DNA from: CAMFLJ01 sp965279255 | Lineage (GTDB): Bacteria; Actinomycetota; Acidimicrobiia; Acidimicrobiales; Acidimicrobilacustridaceae | DNA length: 64,000 bases | Assembly (NCBI GenBank): GCA_965279255.1 | Contig: OZ257146.1 | Span: forward strand, 2,790,001 to 2,854,000 | Reading direction: 5' to 3' | Shown: one piece after another, positions 58,395-64,000 of the stretch | Layout of the letters: every line of letters starts with the position of its first letter | Numbering within the stretch: the first letter of the stretch is position 1 | Notes under the pieces: model-generated | What the model saw: the letters and a program-made list of their open reading frames with translations, nothing else | Databases searched by the model: none | What the model was told of the DNA's origin: nothing | Program-made: the position numbers and the translations under genes

Positions 58395-59882
58395 CTAGCC
58401 AGGCGTGGATCCCGGGCCGAACCAGGTCTCGAGGGCCCGGGTCAGGTCGGCGTCGACGGGCTCACCGACCCAGGCGACGTAGCCGTCGGGACGGATCAGC
58501 ACGGCCGACGGCGCGTCGACCGTGCCGATGACCGGCAGCTCCCACGGTCCGTCGTGGGTGGCGTCGACGACGCGCACCCGGTCGGCCCACGGCCCGAGGT
58601 CGAACCGACCCGGCTCGCCGAGGTTCAGCAGCACCGGCCGCGCGGCGTGGAGCAGCGCGAAGACGGTGGTGGCCCCCTCCGCCGTCTGCAGGTCGAGGTC
58701 GGGAACGCGCCGACCGAGCAGCGGATGGCCCTCGCCGAGGTCGTAGTGGATGTCGAGGCCGGAGAGCATCCCCACGGCATGGCGACGAGGCTCCTCCATG
58801 GCGAGCAGCGCCGCCATCGACTCGCGCAGCGCCTGGTGGCGCTCGTCGGGCTGGGCCAGGGCGACCTGGGCCTTCGTGTGCTCCTGCACCCGGGCGCCGA
58901 CCGGGTGGCGCTCGGCCTGGTAGCTGTCGAGCAGCGTCTCGGGCGAGACACCCCGGATCACCTGGGCCAGCTTCCAGCCGAGGTTCACCGCGTCCTGCAC
59001 CCCGACGTTGAGACCCTGGCCACCCTGCGGCGGGTGCACGTGGGCAGCATCGCCGGCCAGCAGCACCCGGCCCTTCCGGTACGGGTCGGCCTGGCGGGCC
59101 ATGTCGGTGAAGCGGGAGATCCAGGTCGGGTCGTCGGCGCCGAAGTCGGAGCCGTAGGCATCGACCAGCGCGGCCCTCAGATCGTCGAGGGTGGGCTCGC
59201 CGACCTCGGCGACGTACGGCCGCGGGAGCACGACCCGGTAGGGCCCTCCGCCCCCAGCCGGGTCGACCGGGCCGATGCCCCCGCCCTCGCGGCGCATGCC
59301 CAACTCGGGATCGACCATCTCGACCTCGGCGATCAGCCACGCCGTCGAGGGGTCGAGGCCGACGAAGTCGATGCCGGCGGCCTTGCGCACCAGGCTGCGG
59401 CCGCCGTCGCAGCCGACGAGGTACCGGGCCCGGATCGACGAGCCGTCGGAGACCTCGACGTCGACCCCCGAGTCGTCCTGGGTGAAGCCCGTGACCTCGC
59501 GGCCCCGCAGCACCGGCACGCCGAGCTCGTCGACCCACCCGGCCAGGATCGGCTCGAACTCGCTCTGCCACAGCGCCAGCAGGTGGTTGTGGCGGGTCGG
59601 GAAGTCGCTGAGGTCGAGCATCACCCCACCGTCGAACACGAACGGGTGCGTCGTCCCGGCCGAGACGAACCGGTCGGCCACGCCGCGTTGGTCGAGCACC
59701 TCGAGCGTGCGGGAGTGCAGGCCCCCGGCACGCGACCCGTCGACGAACTGGGTCGTGCGCCGCTCCACCACGACCACGTCGACCTCGGCCAACGCCAGCT
59801 CGGCGGCGAGCATCAACCCCGTCGGTCCACCTCCGGCGATCACCACCGCGTGCTCGGCCGTCACTGCTCCGGACTCATCCAT
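58395..59882 (-). CDS. FAD-dependent aromatic monooxygenase (PheA/TfdB/MhpA-like)
   Basis: A 495-residue flavoprotein hydroxylase: GxGxxG motif VIAGGGPTGLMLAAELA, the GGLHSRTLEVLDQRG and YLVGCDGGRSLVRKAAG blocks, and the second FAD motif VLLAGDAAHVHPPQGGQGLNVGVQDAVNLGWKLA (in parts). The C-terminal part is a thioredoxin-like domain as in phenol hydroxylases. Expected role: NAD(P)H-dependent ring hydroxylation of an aromatic compound. Start ATG 59882, 6-7 nt after GGAGG. Confidence 0.88.
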   Translation of the reverse strand: MDESGAVTAEHAVVIAGGGPTGLMLAAELALAEVDVVVVERRTTQFVDGSRAGGLHSRTLEVLDQRGVADRFVSAGTTHPFVFDGGVMLDLSDFPTRHNHLLALWQSEFEPILAGWVDELGVPVLRGREVTGFTQDDSGVDVEVSDGSSIRARYLVGCDGGRSLVRKAAGIDFVGLDPSTAWLIAEVEMVDPELGMRREGGGIGPVDPAGGGGPYRVVLPRPYVAEVGEPTLDDLRAALVDAYGSDFGADDPTWISRFTDMARQADPYRKGRVLLAGDAAHVHPPQGGQGLNVGVQDAVNLGWKLAQVIRGVSPETLLDSYQAERHPVGARVQEHTKAQVALAQPDERHQALRESMAALLAMEEPRRHAVGMLSGLDIHYDLGEGHPLLGRRVPDLDLQTAEGATTVFALLHAARPVLLNLGEPGRFDLGPWADRVRVVDATHDGPWELPVIGTVDAPSAVLIRPDGYVAWVGEPVDADLTRALETWFGPGSTPG

Positions 59883-60073
59883 CCACATCTCCTCCCCCGA
59901 GGTGCTGGTCGGGCTCGACACAGCGGACGGTCATCGTGAGCACGGTTCGGTCGTTTGCGGCAAGCCCCCTCCCTCGCGGTACGTTGGTCGTGGCGGAGGT
60001 TCCACGTTCGGCGGCGTGGGCATCCGGTCGGTCCCCTCGAAGCGACCGCGTGGTGAACGAACACCTGTTCGTC

Positions 60074-60079
60074 TACGCT
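60074..60079 (+). promoter_or_regulatory. Putative -10 box TACGCT
   Basis: TACGCT ends 6 nt before the GTG at 60086; no ribosome site is visible. Confidence 0.45.
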
Positions 60080-60085
60080 GGCGGG

Positions 60086-60739
60086 GTGGTCCAGTGGCAG
60101 GGGTCGTTGTTCGCGCTGGGAGCGCCGGCGATCGCCGACGGGGCGCGCACCGAGCGCATCCAGCTCGACGCCACCTCCTGGATCGACGTCACCCCCGGCT
60201 TCGTCGACGGAGCCGACGAGCTGTGCGCCGAGCTCATCGCCACTGCGCCGTGGCGCTGCCACCGCCGCCGCATGTACGACCGGGTGCTCGACGACCCGCG
60301 GCTCTCGTGTTGGTACCGGGCCGAGTCGCCGGCGCCCCACCCGGCCCTCGCCGAGGCGCGCAAGGCCCTGGGTGAGCGCTACGACCGACCGTTCGGTGGG
60401 CCGGGCCTCAACCACTACCGCGACGGCAACGACAGCGTGGCCTTCCACCGCGACCGGGAGCTGCGCCAGCTCACCGACACCATGGTCGCCGTGCTCACGC
60501 TCGGGGCCCGTCGCCCGTTCCTCGTGCGACCCCACGGCGGCGGCCGCTCGATCGACCTCTCCCCCGCCTCGGGCGACCTGCTGGTGATGGGCGGCCGCTG
60601 CCAGCTCGACTGGGAGCACGGCGTGCCCAAGGTGGCCCGGGCCGGGGCGCGGGTCTCGGCGTCGTGGCGCTGGACGAACCGCGACGGCGCCCACACCATC
60701 GACCGCGACCAGGAGTTCGTGGTCACCACCGACGCCTGA
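60086..60739 (+). CDS. AlkB-like Fe(II)/2-oxoglutarate dioxygenase
   Basis: A 217-residue protein of the AlkB fold: WIDVTPGFVDGADELCAELIATAPW (in parts), PGLNHYRDGNDSVAFHRDREL with the HxD pair (H and D), LTLGARRPFLVRP and the distal HxxxxR region in CQLDWEHGVPK/ARVSASWRWTNR. These enzymes remove alkyl groups from DNA/RNA bases. An upstream in-frame start (59936) would add an unrelated 50 residues, so GTG 60086 is preferred. Single gene. Confidence 0.8.
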   Translation: MVQWQGSLFALGAPAIADGARTERIQLDATSWIDVTPGFVDGADELCAELIATAPWRCHRRRMYDRVLDDPRLSCWYRAESPAPHPALAEARKALGERYDRPFGGPGLNHYRDGNDSVAFHRDRELRQLTDTMVAVLTLGARRPFLVRPHGGGRSIDLSPASGDLLVMGGRCQLDWEHGVPKVARAGARVSASWRWTNRDGAHTIDRDQEFVVTTDA

Positions 60740-60773
60740 GCGCCGGAGCCACGACGGCCACAACGGCCGGCCG

Positions 60774-61634
60774 CTAGGAGGCGGCCGACTCCTCGGCGAG
60801 CTGCGCGTAGAACGCGGTCGCCCCGGCATCCCACTCGGTGCGGCAGTGGTGGAACAGCTCGGTGGCCTTCCAACCCGGCCAGTCGGCGGGCAACAGCTCC
60901 GGCGGGAGGGCGGGGTCGATGCTGAGCAGATGGCGCCACTCGTGCGACAGGCGGGTGGTGAGGGCGAAGGCCTCACGATCGTCGGCCGGCACGACACCGT
61001 CGAAGGCCGCGAGGAAGGCCTCGTGCGCGGCGCGGGCCGAGTCGAGGTCCCACGCCATGGCCACGACCTCGGCCGGCGTCTCGGCGCCCTCGACGGTGGT
61101 GCTGTCGAACAGGAGGGCCGGACCGGGGAGCTCGAACTCCTGCAGCAACGACTCGGCCCCCGCCTGGGCCCGGCGGTCGGCCGAGATCCAGAGGTTCGGC
61201 CCGAGGATGCCGAAGCCCTCGAAGTCGAGCCGGGTGGCGAGGCGCTCGCGGGTGGCCCGGTCGGGGCCGGCGCCGGTGAGCAGCAGGAGCAGGAACCGGC
61301 CGTCCCACGGATCGCGGAACAGCGAGCGCGAGAGGCGGTTGCGGGCGGTGTCGAGCAGGCGACGCCCCACGGGGGTGATCCGCCAGCGGGTGTAGCGGCC
61401 GACCGACTCGCCCTCGAGCCACCCGTCGGACGCCGTGCGGTTGATCGCCTGGCGGGCCGCCCGCTCCTCGATGCCGAGGGCCTCGAGGGCCCCGACGAGG
61501 GCGGCGTTCCACACCGGCTCGTTCTCCGGCGGCAGCCACTGGCCGATCACGGAGATCAACAGGGCACGGGCGCTCGGCCCACCGTCGGCGCGACGGCGGG
61601 TGGCGGTGACGACGATGCCGGACCCGGTGCTCAC
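60774..61634 (-). CDS. PaaX-family transcriptional regulator
   Basis: A 286-residue regulator: an N-terminal winged HTH (VWNAALVGALEALGIEERAARQAINRTASDGWLEGE, in parts), the PaaX central domain GRRLLDTARNRLSRSLFRDPWDGRFLLLLL and a C-terminal sensor part. PaaX proteins repress phenylacetate and other aromatic degradation genes and respond to aryl-CoA esters. GTG 61634 with TACGAT 8 nt upstream (leaderless). Control of the aromatic hydroxylase nearby is possible but unproven. Confidence 0.85.
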   Translation of the reverse strand: MSTGSGIVVTATRRRADGGPSARALLISVIGQWLPPENEPVWNAALVGALEALGIEERAARQAINRTASDGWLEGESVGRYTRWRITPVGRRLLDTARNRLSRSLFRDPWDGRFLLLLLTGAGPDRATRERLATRLDFEGFGILGPNLWISADRRAQAGAESLLQEFELPGPALLFDSTTVEGAETPAEVVAMAWDLDSARAAHEAFLAAFDGVVPADDREAFALTTRLSHEWRHLLSIDPALPPELLPADWPGWKATELFHHCRTEWDAGATAFYAQLAEESAAS

Positions 61635-61642
61635 GGCGTCCG

Positions 61643-61648
61643 ATCGTA
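61643..61648 (-). promoter_or_regulatory. Putative -10 box TACGAT
   Basis: Minus-strand TACGAT 8 nt before the GTG at 61634. Confidence 0.45.
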
Positions 61649-61704
61649 GGCGTGGCACCAGCTCCCACCCGATTCCACCCCACCTCTCCCCCACCCCGTC
61701 CCCG

Positions 61705-61724
61705 TTCTGGCATGCGTTTTGCAC
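61705..61724. repeat. Left part of the interrupted palindrome
   Basis: TTCTGGCATGCGTTTTGCAC, directly abutting the insertion sequence; its partner lies at 62982-63004. Same core as the hairpin at 3168-3215. Confidence 0.75.
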
Positions 61725-62973
61725 GGCGGGTTCAATCGGTGGGCGCAACGAGTTGGTCGAGTGCTTGGGATGGTTTCATCCAGCCCAGGGTCTGTCGAGG
61801 CCGGTTGTTGAGCTTGTAGGCGACGGTGTCGAGGTCGGCTTCGGAGTGGACCGAGAGGTCGGTTCCTTTCGGGAACCATTGGCGGAGCAGTCCGTTGGTG
61901 TTCTCGTTTGAGCCGCGCTGCCAAGGTGAGTGCGGGTCACAGAAGTAGACGTCGACACCGGTGTCGATGCTGAATCGTGTGTGTTGGGACATCTCCGAGC
62001 CCTGGTCCCAGGTGATCGACCGGACCAGGTGCTCGGGGAGGGTCTTGACCTTCGCGGTCATCGCGTCGCGGACTGTCTGCGCGGTGTGGTCGCCGTCGAG
62101 GTGTAGCAACAGGACGTATCGGGTGGAACGTTCGACGAGGGTCCCGATCGCGGAACGGTTGTTCTTGCCCATGATGAGGTCGCCTTCCCAGTGGCCGGGC
62201 ACGGCGCGGTCGTCGATCTCGGCGGGTCGCTCGGAGATCATGACCATGTCCGGTATCTGGCCGCGGGTGTCGAGGCGGGACCTTTGGCGGCGGATTGCTC
62301 GTCCGGTGCGCAGACACGACGCGAGCTCTTTGCGCAGAGCGCCACGGCCTTGCACGTAGAGCGATTGGTAGATCGTCTCGGGCGACACCCGCATCATGGG
62401 ATCGTCCGGGAACTCGAGACGCAACTGCGCCGAGATCTGGGTCGGGGACCACAACTCCTGTTCGAGCCACGTTTCGACCTGGGCCCGCAGCCGCGGACAC
62501 CCGGCGAGCTTCGCGATCTTGGGGCGCCGGGCGAGCTCGGCGGCGCGGCGATGAGCCCGCCATCCCGCGTATCTGGTCCGGCCGCCATTGGCGTTCACCT
62601 CTCGCGACACTGTCGAGGTCGCCCTCCCCAACTGCCGGGCGATCGCCGCGAACGACTCGCCTGCGTCCAGTCCCGACCGGATCTGTTCGCGTTCACCTGC
62701 CGAGAGTCGAGCGGGTGAGGGATCCCAATCCTGGCGGCGAGCAACACCGCCCACCGCTTGGATCACCCGATACACGAACCCGGTCGAGCGGGCGACCTCT
62801 CTGGCCACCTCGGCAGCCGGCAAACCATCCGCGACCAGACCGATGATCCGCTTGCGTTCTTCGGGCGTCAGCTTCGGATACCGGCCACTGTTCGCATTGC
62901 CCACGACAACCTCCCACTCGAGCTGGAACCAACCAACTCGACCAGAACGTTGCAACGATCACTTGAACCCGCC
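61725..62973 (-). mobile_element. Complete IS30-family insertion sequence, 1249 bp, inserted in a palindrome
   Basis: The ends are GGCGGGTTCAA on the left (61725-61735) and its reverse complement on the right (62963-62973). Similarity continues less exactly inwards: GCAACG lies at the same offset in both ends. CAC is duplicated directly outside (61722-61724 and 62974-62976), a 3-bp target repeat. Removing the element joins TTCTGGCATGCGTTTTGCAC to CACCAGTGG and so on, which re-forms a perfect 23-bp-arm palindrome with a 2-nt CA loop; the insertion lies in its left arm just before the loop. IS30 relatives are known to prefer symmetric targets. The transposase is intact, so the copy looks recent. 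Confidence 0.9.
61732..62904 (-). CDS. IS30-family transposase
   Basis: A 390-residue DDE transposase. It has two N-terminal helix-turn-helix regions (LTPEERKRIIGLVADGLPAAEVAREV and FAAIARQLGRATSTVSREV, in parts). The catalytic core has HWEGDLIMG (first Asp), ITWDQGSEM (second Asp) and RGSNENTNGLLRQWFPKG (Glu), exactly the IS30 pattern. The GTG at 62904 follows GGGAGG by 5 nt; a TTG at 62955 would add 17 residues. No frameshift or stop interrupts it. Its stop lies within the left terminal repeat. Confidence 0.94.
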   Translation of the reverse strand: MGNANSGRYPKLTPEERKRIIGLVADGLPAAEVAREVARSTGFVYRVIQAVGGVARRQDWDPSPARLSAGEREQIRSGLDAGESFAAIARQLGRATSTVSREVNANGGRTRYAGWRAHRRAAELARRPKIAKLAGCPRLRAQVETWLEQELWSPTQISAQLRLEFPDDPMMRVSPETIYQSLYVQGRGALRKELASCLRTGRAIRRQRSRLDTRGQIPDMVMISERPAEIDDRAVPGHWEGDLIMGKNNRSAIGTLVERSTRYVLLLHLDGDHTAQTVRDAMTAKVKTLPEHLVRSITWDQGSEMSQHTRFSIDTGVDVYFCDPHSPWQRGSNENTNGLLRQWFPKGTDLSVHSEADLDTVAYKLNNRPRQTLGWMKPSQALDQLVAPTD

Positions 62974-63004
62974 CACCACCAGTGGTGCAAAACGCATGCC
63001 AGAA
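62974..63004. repeat. Right part of the interrupted palindrome with target duplication
   Basis: Begins with CAC (the target duplicate), then CACCA and the right arm GTGGTGCAAAACGCATGCC and on to GAA. It probably served as the terminator of the methyltransferase gene at 63023-63658 before the insertion. Confidence 0.75.
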
Positions 63005-63022
63005 CGACACGACGAGGGCAGG

Positions 63023-63658
63023 TCAGGTGACCGGGCGGCGGTGGACGGCGACGCTGTAGTCGGGCGAGGGGCCGAGGGGGTCGCCGGCCCAGGTGGCGAA
63101 GCGGTCCTCCAGCTCGAGCCCGGCGGCGGCGCACCACCGGTCATAGTCGTCGATGGAGGGCCAGCCCGCCCGCAGCTGGCAGCCCGAGATCAACCGGCCG
63201 CCAGGCGCCACGTGGGCGGCGACCGCGGCCACCGCCGCCGGCCGGTCCGGCGCGGCGACGAACCCGACGACGTTGCCGGCCATCACCACCACGTCGAAGG
63301 TGCGGCCGAGGTCGAGCCCGGCCAGGTCGGACAGGTGCCACGCCAGCTCCGGGGCCTTGGCCCGGGCCCGCTCGAGCAGGTCAGGATCGAGGTCGGCACC
63401 CTCCACCTCGATGCCGCGGCGGGCCAGCTCGATGCCCACCCGCCCGGTGCCACAGCCCGCGTCGAGCACCGACGTCGGTTCGTAGCGGCCGACGAGGTCG
63501 GCCTCGCCGTGGGGGTTCTCGCCGGCGGCGGCCATGCGCTCCCACCGCTCGTCGTACTCGCCGAGGTCGACCCGCTGACGCCACGTCGACCAGTCGCTCG
63601 ATCCGGCGGTCGGATCGCCGGTGCCGCCGGTATCACTGGTGTCTGGCGTGTCGCTCAT
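63023..63658 (-). CDS. Class I SAM-dependent methyltransferase
   Basis: A 211-residue methyltransferase: a Thr/Gly/Asp-rich N-terminus, WSTWRQRVDLGEYDERWERMAAAGENPHGEADLV (in parts), motif I VLDAGCGTGRVGIELARRG, DLDPDLLERAR and VVVMAGNVVGF. Small-molecule methyltransferase of unknown substrate. ATG at 63658; 21 bp after the enoyl-CoA hydratase stop, so the two are likely cotranscribed. Confidence 0.85.
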   Translation of the reverse strand: MSDTPDTSDTGGTGDPTAGSSDWSTWRQRVDLGEYDERWERMAAAGENPHGEADLVGRYEPTSVLDAGCGTGRVGIELARRGIEVEGADLDPDLLERARAKAPELAWHLSDLAGLDLGRTFDVVVMAGNVVGFVAAPDRPAAVAAVAAHVAPGGRLISGCQLRAGWPSIDDYDRWCAAAGLELEDRFATWAGDPLGPSPDYSVAVHRRPVT

Positions 63659-63679
63659 CGGGGTCGGCTCCGGCAGGGG

Positions 63680-64000
63680 TCAGGCGGCGGGGAAGGCATC
63701 GTCGTCGACGGCGTCGACCAGGCCCCAGTCGAGGGCGGTGACGGCGTCGATCGCCCGGCCGGCGATGGCCAGATGGGCGGTGCGGTGGCGTCCGATGCGC
63801 CGGGGGATGCTGGCCGTGCCGCCGGCGCCGGGCACCAGGCCCATGGCCACCTCCGGCAGCAGGAAGGTGGCGTCCGAACGCGCCGTGACCCGCCGGGCGA
63901 AGGCCGGCAGCTCGACCCCGGCACCGACGCAGGGGCCGTGCACGAAGGCGTGCACCCGATCGGCCAATCGCGCGAGCTGGATGCCGGCGTTGCGGGTCGT
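63680..64000 (-). CDS. Enoyl-CoA hydratase/isomerase-family protein (partial)
   Basis: The last ~106 residues of a crotonase-fold protein; the frame runs off the right window edge. VHGPCVGAGVELPAFA forms an oxyanion loop, and FLLPEVAMGLVPGAGGTASIPRRIGRHRTAHLAIAGRAIDAVTALDWGLVDAV (in parts) is the characteristic second half. Expected role: hydration or isomerisation of an enoyl-CoA. The start is not visible. Confidence 0.87.
   Translation of the reverse strand, partial: TTRNAGIQLARLADRVHAFVHGPCVGAGVELPAFARRVTARSDATFLLPEVAMGLVPGAGGTASIPRRIGRHRTAHLAIAGRAIDAVTALDWGLVDAVDDDAFPAA

Noticed and set aside
1..64000. tRNA, rRNA or riboswitch genes
   Set aside because: No cloverleaf arms, rRNA-like segments or recognised riboswitch cores were seen in the intergenic regions; a covariance search would be needed for weak cases.

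Overview
The window is a high-GC, gene-dense actinobacterial chromosome segment with a strong G/C third-codon bias. GTG starts, 4-bp ATGA/GTGA gene overlaps, GAF-ANTAR proteins, an LLM-class (F420-type) flavin enzyme and many starts only 5-8 bp after a TAnnnT box (leaderless look) all occur. Together they suggest an uncultured or little-studied actinobacterium, possibly of class Acidimicrobiia. The lineage is an inference from gene content, not from a marker gene.

Region by region. 1-7.3 kb: purine/hydantoin catabolism, with the C-terminus of a molybdenum hydroxylase, an SsnA-type aminohydrolase, an LLM oxidoreductase, a D-carbamoylase-like nitrilase, an M20 amidase and a dihydropyrimidinase/hydantoinase. 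7.3-12.0 kb: an SRPBCC protein, a TasA-like secreted protein with a SipW-type signal peptidase fused to its own LamG cargo, and an oxygen-sensor-like diguanylate cyclase. 12.0-13.8 kb: a DauR-type HTH regulator divergent from diaminopropionate ammonia-lyase, sharing an operator-like palindrome with the hydantoinase promoter. 15.1-20.1 kb: a TetR-led operon with two dehydrogenases, a sulfotransferase and an alkylsulfatase-like metallo-beta-lactamase-fold protein. 20.1-26.5 kb: a methyltransferase, a GntR/UTRA regulator, a cluster of four hairpin repeats, a ferritin-like diiron protein overlapping an amidohydrolase, 8-oxoguanine deaminase and a MenC-like enolase-superfamily enzyme. 26.6-41.7 kb: methylglyoxal synthase, an MTHFR-like protein, another amidohydrolase, an ArsR/SRPBCC pair, several orphan lipoproteins and small membrane proteins, a phytanoyl-CoA dioxygenase-like protein, a solitary ABC substrate-binding protein and an SGNH hydrolase. 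41.7-45.3 kb: two thioesterase-fold proteins and an acyl-CoA ligase. 45.4-50.7 kb: TetR, DUF1059, DUF1801 and DinB proteins, then a sigma-like factor divergent from two GAF-ANTAR proteins. 50.7-58.2 kb: a tightly overlapping arginine deiminase operon (permease, arcA, arcB, arcC) running on into a cation efflux protein, an alcohol dehydrogenase and a VIT1-type metal transporter. 58.4-64 kb: an FAD monooxygenase, an AlkB-like dioxygenase, a PaaX-type regulator, a complete IS30-family element sitting in a palindrome, a methyltransferase and a partial enoyl-CoA hydratase.

Working together: the Mo-hydroxylase, SsnA, hydantoinase, M20 hydrolase, diaminopropionate lyase, 8-oxoguanine deaminase and carbamate kinase families recall the conserved bacterial urate/purine-degradation gene set (E. 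coli ygeX-ygeY-hyuA-ssnA-xdhD type). Here they are dispersed over several loci. Two of these loci appear tied by a TTCAACA-N3-TGTTGAA element. Nitrogen and carbamoyl-phosphate recovery would then also be served by the arc operon. Coordinates of starts are my choices; alternatives are stated in each entry.
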